From assembly GCA_947259985.1 (NCBI GenBank), contig CAMYOJ010000026.1, forward strand, positions 1-64,000: a DNA stretch of 64,000 nt, given 5' to 3'. Source of the DNA: an uncultured Woeseiaceae bacterium (GTDB lineage: Bacteria > Pseudomonadota > Gammaproteobacteria > Steroidobacterales > Woeseiaceae). The notes below the pieces were generated by a model. That model was not told the DNA's origin, made no database searches, and saw only the letters and a program-made list of their open reading frames with translations. Positions 8,152 through 16,579 of the stretch are shown here, piece after piece (within the stretch, counting starts at the first letter, position 1; each line of letters starts with the position of its first letter). A program made the position numbers and the translations under genes.

Positions 8152-8993
8152 GCCGCGCACTCCGCAATGCCATTTCGCGCCAGTACGCCCATTACATGCC
8201 TGGTCATATCGCGGGTCTCCCGGGCATGATCCCCAATCCTGCTTACCGGCAGTGCGCCGAACTGGCTGTTTGTCAGGAATATCTCATCGGCCGCCATGAA
8301 TTCGTCGAATGTGACATCGCGCTCATGCACCTCGGCGCCGTCGTCGCGGAGACAGTCAATTGCGAAACGGCGCATCACACCCTCGACGCCACAGCGCCGC
8401 AGAGTGGGCGTGACAATTTTCTGTTCGGAGACCATAAACACGTTGCTCATGGTACCGCAGATCAGGCGATCGTCAGCATCGAGCATTAGCCCTTCGAATG
8501 CACCCGACGAGATGCATTCCGAGCGCCCAAGGACCTGCTCGATGCGATTCAGTGTCTTGAGCCCCGCTGTCGGCGAGCCTGTCGCAAGACGGGTTTCGCA
8601 ACGCATGGTGTCGACGCCGTTCCGGTATGCACTGGCCGATACCGGCCGCGCTGGAAAAGCGCCGATAAGCACGGTAGGCGTCGGCGGTCGCGATCTGCCG
8701 TAGCCGCGCTGGCTTACGCCGCTGGACACGATGATCTTGGCCGCACAGTAGCCGGACATCTCGTGACTCTGCTGTATCGCGAATGCCAGGTCGTCCAGCA
8801 GCGCTGCAACGTCGGGCATACCGATCTGCAGTCGTGCGCAACCTTTTGTCAGTCGATCCATGTGCAGATCAACAAGCCGCGCTTCGCCGTTGCGGACCGC
8901 TATCGTTTCGAACAAGCCGTCGCCGTATTGCACGGCCCTGTCATCGATCGCCAGTGACTCAACGCGTTTGCCGTTTTGGAACCACTGGCTCAT
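8148..8993 (-). CDS. pabC: Aminodeoxychorismate lyase
   Basis: A 281-residue fold-type IV PLP enzyme that converts 4-amino-4-deoxychorismate to p-aminobenzoate and pyruvate in folate synthesis. The N-terminus QYGDGLFETIAVRNG is diagnostic; AAKIIVSSG and GLKTLNRIEQVLG (with the PLP Lys in KTLNR) and GTMSNVFMV follow. It overlaps pabB at its start (about 4 bp) and mltG at its end, so the three are likely co-translated. Its direct partner PabB is encoded next door, which separates it from branched-chain or D-amino-acid aminotransferases of the same fold. Confidence 0.93.
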   Translation of the reverse strand: MSQWFQNGKRVESLAIDDRAVQYGDGLFETIAVRNGEARLVDLHMDRLTKGCARLQIGMPDVAALLDDLAFAIQQSHEMSGYCAAKIIVSSGVSQRGYGRSRPPTPTVLIGAFPARPVSASAYRNGVDTMRCETRLATGSPTAGLKTLNRIEQVLGRSECISSGAFEGLMLDADDRLICGTMSNVFMVSEQKIVTPTLRRCGVEGVMRRFAIDCLRDDGAEVHERDVTFDEFMAADEIFLTNSQFGALPVSRIGDHARETRDMTRHVMGVLARNGIAECAA

Positions 8994-10330
8994 GCCTGCA
9001 GCGCCCTTAACAAGCCCTCGGCCTTGGCGCGGGTTTCCTGCAGTTCGGCGTCGGGGTCGGAGTCGGCCACGATGCCGGAGCCCGCACGAAACGTCAGCGC
9101 ATCGCCCTGCCGGACCATCGTGCGGATGAGTATGTTGAGATCCATGCTGCCGTCCCTGTTGAGGTAACCGAAGGATCCCGTGTAGGCGCCCCGCGGGCCC
9201 TCTTCCAGTTCGTCGATGATCTCCATGCAGCGAATCTTGGGGCAGCCCGTAATCGTGCCGCCCGGGAACACCGCTGCGATTGCCTGGCCCGGTGTCACGT
9301 CGTGCCGCAGTTGCCCCCTGACGTTCGAGACGATGTGGTGCACGTGCGCGTAGCTTTCCAGCACCATCATCTCGTTTACCTCCACGGATCCGGCCTCGCA
9401 GATCCTTCCCAGGTCGTTGCGTTCAAGATCGATAAGCATGACATGTTCGGCGCGTTCTTTGGGGTGGGAAAACAGCTCCGTGGACAAGGAATTGTCCATG
9501 CTGTCGTCGTCGGACCTTGGCCGTGTTCCCGCAATCGGCCGCGTCGAGGCGATGCCATCGCGGATACTCAGCAGCCGCTCGGGCGACGAGGATATGATCT
9601 CGGTATTGCCCCAGCGGGCGATACCGGCGAACGGCCCGGGGTTCGCGCTGCACAGCGACTCGTAAATCTCGCCCGAACTGATGCCGTCGTCGATGCGTGC
9701 CGTCCATTCGCGCGACAGGTTGGCCTGGTAGATGTCTCCGGCACCGATGTAGTCTTTGGCGCGCACCACCGCGTCGATAAAATGTGAGGGTTCCTGTTCC
9801 TCGACAGACCTGATATTCACCCGCGCATGCCTGGCCTTTCGCGGCAAGGCCCGAATATCACTGTGAAGTAAGGCCTTGTCGATAGACGCCTTGCTCTCGG
9901 ATACGAGGTAACAGCGATCGGCCTCGTGATCGAAGATCAATGCGCTCGGGCAGCGAACGGCAAATGCCGTGGGAAGCACCGGATCGTCACGAAGATCGAG
10001 CGCCGTCTCGATATCGCCGGCCAGTTCGTAACCGAGGTACAGGAACCAGCCGCCATGAAAAGGCAGCGCCGAATCCACTGCTGCTACACGATGATCACCC
10101 CACCATTCATCCAGTGCGTCGAGGAAAGAAGCGCTGTCCGTTTCCCGCGATCCGCCGATTGAACCGTCGAAATGAAGCGATTTGCCCGGAAAAGCAAACA
10201 GGATATCGTAGCGGCCCAGTTCACCGTCACTGGCAGTGCTTTGCAGCAGGAAGGGATAGCGAGCGGTGTGCTCGCAATGCAGCAGGCGCAGGTCATCGGG
10301 ACCTGCGATATCGCTTAGCGGTTCAATCAA
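8990..10330 (-). CDS. pabB: Aminodeoxychorismate synthase component I
   Basis: This enzyme aminates chorismate to aminodeoxychorismate using ammonia from PabA. The chorismate-binding core is clear: SPERLLSIRDGIASTRPIAG, VMLIDLERNDLGRI, ESYAHVHHIVSNV, FPGGTITGCPKIRCMEII and FRAGSGIVADSDPDAELQET. A PabB-type PIAGT motif favours PabB over TrpE, and pabC follows. The start is uncertain because no ATG lies near the conserved N-terminus. A TTG at 10330 (446 residues) overlaps the fabF stop and is my choice; another TTG at 10366 would add 12 residues inside fabF. pabA is not in the window. Confidence 0.9.
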   Translation of the reverse strand: MIEPLSDIAGPDDLRLLHCEHTARYPFLLQSTASDGELGRYDILFAFPGKSLHFDGSIGGSRETDSASFLDALDEWWGDHRVAAVDSALPFHGGWFLYLGYELAGDIETALDLRDDPVLPTAFAVRCPSALIFDHEADRCYLVSESKASIDKALLHSDIRALPRKARHARVNIRSVEEQEPSHFIDAVVRAKDYIGAGDIYQANLSREWTARIDDGISSGEIYESLCSANPGPFAGIARWGNTEIISSSPERLLSIRDGIASTRPIAGTRPRSDDDSMDNSLSTELFSHPKERAEHVMLIDLERNDLGRICEAGSVEVNEMMVLESYAHVHHIVSNVRGQLRHDVTPGQAIAAVFPGGTITGCPKIRCMEIIDELEEGPRGAYTGSFGYLNRDGSMDLNILIRTMVRQGDALTFRAGSGIVADSDPDAELQETRAKAEGLLRALQA

Positions 10331-11564
10331 AAGCGCGCAGAACCAGGCTTCCGTTGGTGCCCCCAAAGCCGAAAGAGTTCGACATCGCGATCCTTACATT
10401 CGCGTCCCGTGCCTCGTTCGGCACGTAGTCCAGGTCGCATTCGGGATCCTGGTTATCGAGATTGGACGTCGGCGGGATGACGCCGTCTCTGATGGCCAGC
10501 GCACAGAACATTGCTTCTGCAACGCCCGCCGCGCCGAGGAGGTGGCCCGTCGTCGACTTGGTCGAGCTCACAACCAGGTCGCGTGCCGCGTCACCGAATG
10601 CTCGCTTGATGCCAACGGTCTCACCAATGTCGCCTGCCGGAGTCGACGTGCCGTGGGCGTTCAGGTAGTCGACGTCGGCGGCATCTATGCCCGCATCGCG
10701 GATGGCCGCTACCATGCATTTGCGCGCACCCTCCCCGTCGGCTGGCGGCAGCGTGATGTGATACGCGTCGCCGCTCATGCCGAATCCGATCAGTTCGGCG
10801 TAGATTGTTGCGCCGCGTGCCCTGGCATGCTCGAGTTCCTCGAGAACGACACAGCCGGCGCCGTTGCTCAGAACGAAGCCATCGCGATCGACATCGAACG
10901 GCCGGCTGGCATGTGTGGGGTCGTCGTTGCGGGTAGTCATGGCTCGTGCGGAGCAGAATCCGCCCATTGCCAGCGGTGTTGTCGCGTACTCGGCGCCGCC
11001 CGCCAGCATAACCTCGGCGTCACCGTGCTCGATGCTGCGGGCAGCGAGGCCAATACAGTGCGTCGAAGTCGCGCAGGCAGTGACAATCGAGATGTTCGGC
11101 CCCGTGATGTGTTCGAGGATGCTCACCTGTCCCGAAATCATGTTTATGATGCTGCCGGGGATGAAAAACGGTGATACCTTGCGAGGCCCGCCGGCCAGCA
11201 TCTTGTTGTGATTGTCCTCGATGCCCTTGATGCCGCCGATTCCGGAGCCCATCGCGACGCCGATCGTGTGGCCGTTCTCTTCTGTGATTTCGAGGCCTGA
11301 GTCCTTGATGGCCTTGATCGTTGCGGCCACACCGTAATGCACGAACGGGTCGTACTTGCGCTGCTCTTTCCTGGGCAGGTAGTCGTCAACATTGAAATCC
11401 CTGACGAGTCCGGCGATGCGGGTAGGAAATGTCGAGGTATCGAAGTCCTCGATCGGCACGATGCCCGAGTTGCCCTCGCAGACATTCCGCCAGGCATCAT
11501 CCATCTGGCTGCCCACCGGGGACACTATACCCATACCGGTAATGACGACGCGCCGCTTAGTCAA
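10323..11564 (-). CDS. fabF: Beta-ketoacyl-ACP synthase II
   Basis: A 413-residue condensing enzyme that extends acyl-ACP with malonyl-ACP. The catalytic triad motifs are present: VTACATSTHCIGLAARSIEHG (nucleophile Cys in TACATS), LNAHGTSTPAGD and KSTTGHLLGAAG (the two His). The N-terminus RRVVITGMGIVSPVG is standard. It follows acpP by 83 bp, with a stable hairpin between them, and its stop overlaps the likely pabB start. Length matches E. coli FabF (413). Confidence 0.96.
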   Translation of the reverse strand: MTKRRVVITGMGIVSPVGSQMDDAWRNVCEGNSGIVPIEDFDTSTFPTRIAGLVRDFNVDDYLPRKEQRKYDPFVHYGVAATIKAIKDSGLEITEENGHTIGVAMGSGIGGIKGIEDNHNKMLAGGPRKVSPFFIPGSIINMISGQVSILEHITGPNISIVTACATSTHCIGLAARSIEHGDAEVMLAGGAEYATTPLAMGGFCSARAMTTRNDDPTHASRPFDVDRDGFVLSNGAGCVVLEELEHARARGATIYAELIGFGMSGDAYHITLPPADGEGARKCMVAAIRDAGIDAADVDYLNAHGTSTPAGDIGETVGIKRAFGDAARDLVVSSTKSTTGHLLGAAGVAEAMFCALAIRDGVIPPTSNLDNQDPECDLDYVPNEARDANVRIAMSNSFGFGGTNGSLVLRAFD

Positions 11565-11610
11565 GAATCTGTCCGCTTACGAATGGCAGGACTGCCTGTC
11601 GGAACTGGAG

Positions 11611-11639
11611 AAAAGAGGCGCGGCGGCTGGCGCCGCGCC
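11611..11639 (-). terminator. GC-rich hairpin with short U tract between acpP and fabF
   Basis: On the minus strand an 8-bp perfect stem (ggcgcggc / gccgcgcc, positions 11632-11639 and 11617-11624, loop of 7) is followed by tcttttctcc. It lies just after the acpP stop. The tail is short, so this looks like a leaky terminator or mRNA-stabilising hairpin that would let acpP be expressed above the downstream genes. Function is inference. Confidence 0.55.
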
Positions 11640-11647
11640 CGAGGTTC

Positions 11648-11890
11648 TTAGCTGTCGCTCTGGCGAGCGGTTACGAAATCGATTGCCTGCTGGACCGTGG
11701 TGATCTTCTCGGCTTCCTCGTCGGGAATCTCTGTTTCGAATTCCTCTTCCAGCGCCATAACCAGCTCGACCGTATCCAGCGAGTCCGCACCCAGGTCATC
11801 GACAAAAGACGCATCGTTGGTAACTTCGTCTTCTTTCACGCCGAGCTGCTCGGCAACGATGCTCTTAACCTGTTCTTCAATACTGCTCAT
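11648..11890 (-). CDS. acpP: Acyl carrier protein
   Basis: An 80-residue acidic carrier that holds growing acyl chains on a 4'-phosphopantetheine arm. The attachment Ser is Ser37 in [19 protein letters not shown]. The N-terminal helix [18 protein letters not shown] is typical. A good ribosome-binding sequence (aggag) precedes the ATG. The 171-bp gap after fabG is the longest in the cluster. On the minus strand it contains a near-consensus -10 (TACAAT, 12032-12027) with a weak -35, so acpP probably has its own promoter. An inverted repeat lies downstream of that -10. Confidence 0.97.
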   Translation of the reverse strand: MSSIEEQVKSIVAEQLGVKEDEVTNDASFVDDLGADSLDTVELVMALEEEFETEIPDEEAEKITTVQQAIDFVTARQSDS

Positions 11891-11986
11891 AGTCTTTATT
11901 ACTCCTGAAAAGACTTCAAAAATTCAGTTCGGCCCGCCAGGAACGCCGCTCTTTTCGGCCGGTCTTCCCGCCTGGTCTGATTCTAA

Positions 11987-12004
11987 GTCCTTGATATTTC
12001 AAGG
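11987..12004. promoter_or_regulatory. 18-bp inverted repeat upstream of acpP (possible operator)
   Basis: The sequence tccttgatatttcaagga has perfect 7-bp arms around a 4-bp centre. It lies between fabG and acpP, shortly downstream of a candidate -10 (TACAAT on the minus strand at 12032-12027), where a repressor could block acpP transcription. It does not match the FabR or FadR consensus that I know. The site is seen; the role is inference. Confidence 0.35.
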
Positions 12005-12061
12005 AGCTCCCCGGGCGTGGGTGGCTATTGTATGTGAATCGCACTGGGCAATCTATAAATT

Positions 12062-12817
12062 TTAGTCCATCACCATGCCACCATTGACGTGCAGCGTCTC
12101 ACCCGTGATGTAGGCGCCGCCGCCCGAGGCAAGAAACAGCACCGCGTTGGCGATATCCTCGCCCTCGCCCAGGCGTCCGAGGGGCACCTGCGAGAGCATG
12201 CCTTCGCGTTGCTCGTCGGCCAGCGCCTGGGTCATATCCGTGTCGATGAAGCCCGGCGCGACCACGTTGACCGTGATGCCCCGGCTCGCGATTTCACGCG
12301 CCAGCGACTTGGAAAAACCGACCATGCCTGCCTTGGTTGCCGCGTAGTTGGCCTGTCCGGCATTACCCATGACGGCGATGACCGACGCGATGTTGATGAT
12401 GCGACCCTTGCGCGCCTTCATCATGCCGCGCAGGCAGGCCTTACTGACGCGATAAAGGCCCGTCAGGTTGGTTGCGATGACGTCGTCCCATTCCTCCTCT
12501 TTCATGCGCATGAGCAAGTTGTCACGAGTTATACCCGCGTTGTTGACGAGGATCGTGGGGCTGCCCTCGTTGGCCGCGATGTCCTTGATCGCGGCCTGGA
12601 CCGATGCATCGTCCGCGACATTGAGAACGAGCCCGCGACCTTTGCCGTCCAGTGCAGCCGAAATGCCGTCGGCACCGGGCTGGCTGGTTGCAGTACCGAC
12701 AACCGTGGCTCCGGCGGCCGCCAGAGTTGCCGCGATCGAGGCGCCGATACCGCGAGAAGCACCCGTAACCAGGGCGACCTCGCCCTTCAGGGCCTCGTTA
12801 CTGAAAAGATTACTCAT
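12062..12817 (-). CDS. fabG: 3-oxoacyl-ACP reductase
   Basis: A 251-residue NADPH-dependent short-chain reductase for the first reduction step of fatty-acid elongation. The cofactor motif TGASRGIGASIAATLA, NNAGITRDNLLMRM (NNAG), and the catalytic YAATKAGMVGFSK (Tyr-x3-Lys) with the preceding Ser in NIASVIAVMGNAG are all present. The C-terminus GETLHVNGGMVMD is characteristic of FabG. It follows fabD by 20 bp. Confidence 0.96.
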   Translation of the reverse strand: MSNLFSNEALKGEVALVTGASRGIGASIAATLAAAGATVVGTATSQPGADGISAALDGKGRGLVLNVADDASVQAAIKDIAANEGSPTILVNNAGITRDNLLMRMKEEEWDDVIATNLTGLYRVSKACLRGMMKARKGRIINIASVIAVMGNAGQANYAATKAGMVGFSKSLAREIASRGITVNVVAPGFIDTDMTQALADEQREGMLSQVPLGRLGEGEDIANAVLFLASGGGAYITGETLHVNGGMVMD

Positions 12818-12837
12818 GGAAATTCCCTGCTGTTGAT

Positions 12838-13764
12838 TCAGTTCTGCAATGCTTTCTGCAGGCTGTCGTAGTTGTCGATAAAACCGACCGAGGTGCCCTT
12901 GTCGATGCGGCGCACGAGGCCCGTCAGCACTTTACCCGGCCCGCATTCTATGATCGTACTCGCCCCTCCGGCGATCAGGGCATTGACGGTCGCGATCCAG
13001 TGAACGTGGGTGTAGACCTGCTGAGACAGGCGCGCCCGAATGTCTTCACCATCCCCATAAGTCGTGCCGTCGGTCGCTGCGACGGTCGTGATGTCAGGCG
13101 CAGAGAACATCGCCTCGGCCAGCGCCTCGCTCAGTGCCCTGCCGGCTTCCGTCATAAGCGACGAATGCGAAGGTACACTGACAGGCAGCTTCATCGCGCG
13201 TCGTGCGCCCGCGGCTTTGGCCCGTTCGATAGCATCGTCGACTGCAGCCGCGTGTCCCGCGATGACGACCTGCCCCGGCGAATTGTAGTTTACCGGTTCG
13301 GCCACTTGCGGCCCCGACGCTTCCGCGCAAACCGCGCGTACGGCATCGTTGTCCAGTCCGAGGATCGCCGCCATGGCGCCCACGCCCGTTGGTACCGCTT
13401 CCTGCATCAGCTGTGCGCGACGTTTTACGACGCGCATGGCATCGTCGAAACTGATGGCGCCTGCACAGACGAGCGCACTGTATTCTCCAAGGCTGTGGCC
13501 CGCAACTTGCGAAGGTTCGCTGCCACCGGCCGCTTGCCATGCCCGGTAAGCTGCCACGCCGGCGGTCAGCATCGCGGGTTGCGTCACTACAGTCTCGCCG
13601 AGCTTCTCCGCCGGGCCATCCTGGACCAGTTGCCAGAGGTCGTATCCGAGCACTTCGCCGGCCTCGGCATAAGTTTCCCTGACGATCGGGTACTGCGCCG
13701 CGAGATCCGCCTGCATACCCTGCGATTGGGACCCCTGCCCCGGAAAAACCATTGCTAAACTCAA
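12838..13764 (-). CDS. fabD: Malonyl-CoA:ACP transacylase
   Basis: A 308-residue acyltransferase that loads malonate onto ACP. AMVFPGQGSQSQGM at the N-terminus, AGHSLGEYSALVCAGA with the nucleophile Ser, and SVPSHSSLM with the catalytic His are visible. I use the TTG start at 13764: a strong ggagg lies 6 bp upstream of it, and the TTG keeps the first beta strand. The ATG at 13752 would be too far from the ribosome-binding site. A TATAAT box overlapping the end of rrtA points to a promoter for this fab run. fabH, plsX and rpmF, the usual upstream genes, are not here. Confidence 0.95.
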   Translation of the reverse strand: MSLAMVFPGQGSQSQGMQADLAAQYPIVRETYAEAGEVLGYDLWQLVQDGPAEKLGETVVTQPAMLTAGVAAYRAWQAAGGSEPSQVAGHSLGEYSALVCAGAISFDDAMRVVKRRAQLMQEAVPTGVGAMAAILGLDNDAVRAVCAEASGPQVAEPVNYNSPGQVVIAGHAAAVDDAIERAKAAGARRAMKLPVSVPSHSSLMTEAGRALSEALAEAMFSAPDITTVAATDGTTYGDGEDIRARLSQQVYTHVHWIATVNALIAGGASTIIECGPGKVLTGLVRRIDKGTSVGFIDNYDSLQKALQN

Positions 13765-13800
13765 GACAGCCTCCGTTTAATGGCGTCGATGCGCTGGCGC

Positions 13801-13829
13801 ATTATATAGAGCCGGGACGCGCGACTCTA
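13801..13829 (-). promoter_or_regulatory. Candidate promoter for fabD operon
   Basis: On the minus strand a perfect TATAAT (13806-13801) is preceded at 17 bp by tagagt, a weak -35. The expected start lies near 13794, giving a leader of about 30 nt before the fabD TTG with its ggagg. The box overlaps the rrtA stop codon. Confidence 0.5.
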
Positions 13830-14419
13830 ATGCGCGCGAGAATTCCCGCCAGGACGCCGGCAGCGGCGCCGTACAAGTGCGCGTCGACAATCACGGCTCC
13901 GCCGCTCGATTGCACCGAGCCTGGCAACGGGCCGCTGGACTGCTCCCAGCCAATTTTCGCAGCGACGATAATGGCCAGCACGATGACGTCCTTGCGCTCG
14001 GGAGCAGCGCTCACGATCAGGCCGGCCACGAGCAAGGTGTGCAACACGCCGGAGAGACCAACGTACCACTGCAATTCAGGATTCAGGAACCAGAACCCGA
14101 GGTCGATGATCATGATCCCGAACGCCATCACCCCCACCCATTGGACTCGATTCAGTGTGTTTCCGACCAGGTACCAGACAAGGCCCAGCCCGGCCATGTT
14201 CAGGGCGACATGGGACGATCCGAGATGAACGAAATGCCCGCTGACGAGCCTCCAGAACTCGCCGGCGGCGATTGCGGCGCGCTCATAGCGGAGCCCCTCG
14301 CGGGCGAAATCGCCACCGGCGAGCAAGGCCAGCGACACGACAAGAACGACCACAGGTAACAGCCATCGCTGCAAAAGAAGCGGGTTGCGAGGAATTCGCG
14401 CACGTTTGTCTAACCCCAT
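13802..14419 (-). CDS. rrtA: Rhombosortase (rhomboid-family intramembrane protease)
   Basis: A 205-residue polytopic membrane protein with about six hydrophobic segments. SGHFVHLGSSHVALNMAGL in the second segment, GLSGVLHTLL with the serine nucleophile, and VDAHLYGAAAGVLAG with the catalytic His give the rhomboid Ser-His pair in the short form called rhombosortase. Family knowledge: rhombosortases process proteins with a C-terminal GlyGly-CTERM sorting tail, many of which are type II secretion substrates. It is divergent from gspG (84 bp), which supports that link. No GlyGly-CTERM protein is evident in this window. Confidence 0.8.
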   Translation of the reverse strand: MGLDKRARIPRNPLLLQRWLLPVVVLVVSLALLAGGDFAREGLRYERAAIAAGEFWRLVSGHFVHLGSSHVALNMAGLGLVWYLVGNTLNRVQWVGVMAFGIMIIDLGFWFLNPELQWYVGLSGVLHTLLVAGLIVSAAPERKDVIVLAIIVAAKIGWEQSSGPLPGSVQSSGGAVIVDAHLYGAAAGVLAGILARIRVARPGSI

Positions 14420-14503
14420 GTTTGATATACTGACGTTTATCTATTTTAAGAGTCAATTCGGCGACGTCGCCTCGCGCGTCCGGTCGCCGCGGAGCAAAGC
14501 CCA

Positions 14504-14953
14504 GTGAGTAAGAAACTTGGAGTGCGTCACAACCTGAAACAGCAGGGTTTTACGCTGATCGAGATCATGGTGGTGGTCATCATCATCGGTATTCTAGCGG
14601 CAATTGTCGCACCAAATGTCATCGGCCGGGTCGACGATGCGCAGATCACCAAGGCCAAGGCGGAGATATCCAATATCGAAAATGCCATGAAGTTCTACCG
14701 GCTCGACAATTTCGCCTATCCGACCACGGAACAGGGAATCGATGCCCTCGTCACCAGGCCGCAGGATCCCAATATCCGCAACTGGAAACCGGGTGGCTAC
14801 CTGGACCGCATGCCGAAGGATCCCTGGGGTAATCCATACCTGTACCTGAATCCGGGCAACAATGGCGAAATCGACATATACACGCTGGGCCGCGACGGCA
14901 CCCCGGGCGGCGAAGGTCTGGACACCGATATCGGCAACTGGGATCCGGAATAG
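14504..14953 (+). CDS. gspG: Type II secretion major pseudopilin
   Basis: The 149-residue main subunit of the T2SS pseudopilus. The prepilin site KQQGFTLIEIMVVVIIIGIL gives cleavage by the prepilin peptidase after the Gly, with the Phe and Glu+5 of the mature N-terminus. The C-terminal calcium-site region (DPWGNPYLYLNPGNNGEIDI, GEGLDTDIGNWD) is typical of GspG. It is the first gene of a tightly packed gspGHIJKLMN run. Confidence 0.96.
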   Translation: MSKKLGVRHNLKQQGFTLIEIMVVVIIIGILAAIVAPNVIGRVDDAQITKAKAEISNIENAMKFYRLDNFAYPTTEQGIDALVTRPQDPNIRNWKPGGYLDRMPKDPWGNPYLYLNPGNNGEIDIYTLGRDGTPGGEGLDTDIGNWDPE

Positions 14954-14981
14954 CCCTGCGACCCGGGGTTACCGAGCCTTC

Positions 14982-15542
14982 ATGGCTTCGCCTAGCAGAA
15001 ACAACGGCTTCACGCTGATCGAGATTCTCGTGGTCGTGGTCATCGTCGCCACGATCGTCGGCACGGTCGTATTATCGATGGGACTGGTCGGGGATGACCG
15101 CGAACTCGATACGGAGCGCAACCGACTCGCGTCTTTGATCGAAGTGGCACAGGACGAGGCAATGATGCAGGGCCGCGAATTCGGCGTCGAATTCATGCTG
15201 ACAGGCTACCGTTTTGTCGAATTCGATCCATTCGCGTTTCAATGGGCCGAAGTGCCCGGGGACGATCTGTTTCGTATGCGGCAGCTGCCCGAGGAGATGG
15301 AATTCGATCTCTACATCGAGGACCAGCGTATCTCGCTGGAGATCGATCCGCAGCAGTTTTCGGATCCCGATGAAGAAGAGATGTCACGTGATACCGAAGG
15401 TTACGCGCCACACCTGTTCGTTTTTTCGAGCGGTGAATCCACGCCTTTCGAACTGCGCATAAAGCGAGACTTCGACGACCAGGAACTCGTTTTGCGCGGC
15501 GATATTTTCGGCGACATTGAATTTGGCGAAGAGGAACAATAA
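14982..15542 (+). CDS. gspH: Type II secretion minor pseudopilin GspH
   Basis: A 186-residue minor pseudopilin found near the tip of the pseudopilus. The start at ATG 14982 gives a six- to eight-residue basic leader followed by NNGFTLIEILVVVVIVATIV with the Gly-Phe cleavage site and Glu+5. An upstream ATG at 14862 would overlap gspG by 92 bp and bury the signal, so it is rejected. The remainder is acidic and matches the GspH globular region (LIEVAQDEAMMQGREFGVEF). It ends 3 bp before gspI. Confidence 0.92.
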   Translation: MASPSRNNGFTLIEILVVVVIVATIVGTVVLSMGLVGDDRELDTERNRLASLIEVAQDEAMMQGREFGVEFMLTGYRFVEFDPFAFQWAEVPGDDLFRMRQLPEEMEFDLYIEDQRISLEIDPQQFSDPDEEEMSRDTEGYAPHLFVFSSGESTPFELRIKRDFDDQELVLRGDIFGDIEFGEEEQ

Positions 15543-15545
15543 GCA

Positions 15546-15974
15546 ATGAGATGGCGTCAGGCTGGTTTCACGCTCGTCGAAGTCATGGTGGCCTTGTCGA
15601 TCGTTGCGCTGTCGCTGACGGCAATTGCCGCCAGCATGAACCAGATGATCGATGCGGCAAACACGATGCGCGAGCGAACCTACGCCAGTTGGATCGCGCA
15701 GAACAAGATTGCCGAATTGCGCCTGGCGAACGTCGAAACCGAAGTCAGTACGACGAGTGGCGAAATCGATTTCGGCAACGCGACCTGGGAATGGACTGCT
15801 GACATTTCCGAAACGGGTATCGAGGGATTCGTCCGCGTTGACGTTTCCGTATCGCTCGCCGGTAGCGAGTACATCATTCGTACCGTCACGGGGTTCATCG
15901 GTGAGCCCGTCCCTGTTGGTCTCGCCAACCAGCTCTGGAATACGGCCTCCAGGTCCAGCGGGGCCGAAAAATGA
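15546..15974 (+). CDS. gspI: Type II secretion minor pseudopilin GspI
   Basis: A 142-residue minor pseudopilin that starts the pseudopilus tip complex with GspJ and GspK. The leader is MRWRQA-GFTLVEVMVALSIVALSLTA, with the Gly-Phe site and Glu+5. ASWIAQNKIAELRL is a recurring GspI stretch. The stop overlaps the gspJ start by 4 bp. Confidence 0.94.
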   Translation: MRWRQAGFTLVEVMVALSIVALSLTAIAASMNQMIDAANTMRERTYASWIAQNKIAELRLANVETEVSTTSGEIDFGNATWEWTADISETGIEGFVRVDVSVSLAGSEYIIRTVTGFIGEPVPVGLANQLWNTASRSSGAEK

Positions 15975-16579
15975 GGCGTCCGCGCGGATTCACGCTGATC
16001 GAGGTGCTTGTCGCCCTCGCCGTCTTTGGCGTGCTCTCTGTACTCGCCTACATGTCGCTCGCCCAGACCCTGGCCAACGCCGACATGCTGACGGAGCGCA
16101 TGGATCGCCTGCAATCGATCCAGAGAACGATATCGTTCCTGTCGTCCGAATTACTGCAAACCGCGCCTCGTCCTGTGCGGGTGGAGCTGGGGGAAGCACC
16201 GGTACCCGCCCTGCAATCGAGTTTCGCATCCGACTTCGCCCTGCAAATCACGCACGGTGGCTGGCCCAATGGCGCCGGCACGCCGCGCAGCACGATGCAA
16301 CGTACGGCCTACCGCGTAGAAGATGGCGAGCTTGTTCGCTACCACTGGAACGTCCTCGACCGCACCGTCAATAACACGCCGATCGGCACGATCATGCTCG
16401 ACGACGTGGACAGCCTGACCTTTCGATTCCTGCAAAATGACGGGGAATGGACCGATCAATGGCCGCCGCTCGTCGCGCAGGGCAACCCGCCTTTGCGCGC
16501 TTTGCCGAGGGCCGTGGAGATCCTGCTGGTCCTCCCCGACGAGGGCGAAGTCAATAGAGTCGTCGAGGTGTCGCCGTGA
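15971..16579 (+). CDS. gspJ: Type II secretion minor pseudopilin GspJ
   Basis: A 202-residue minor pseudopilin. The leader MRRPRGFTLIEVLVALAVFG has the Gly-Phe site and Glu+5. The C-terminal part (SLTFRFLQNDGEWTDQWPP, LPRAVEILLVLPDEGEVNRV) is the usual GspJ ending. It overlaps gspI at its start and gspK at its end by four bases each, indicating translational coupling. Confidence 0.94.
   Translation: MRRPRGFTLIEVLVALAVFGVLSVLAYMSLAQTLANADMLTERMDRLQSIQRTISFLSSELLQTAPRPVRVELGEAPVPALQSSFASDFALQITHGGWPNGAGTPRSTMQRTAYRVEDGELVRYHWNVLDRTVNNTPIGTIMLDDVDSLTFRFLQNDGEWTDQWPPLVAQGNPPLRALPRAVEILLVLPDEGEVNRVVEVSP

Noticed and set aside
10266..11174. 302-codon plus-strand frame opposite fabF
   Set aside because: It is a shadow of fabF; composition follows the opposite-strand codon pattern.
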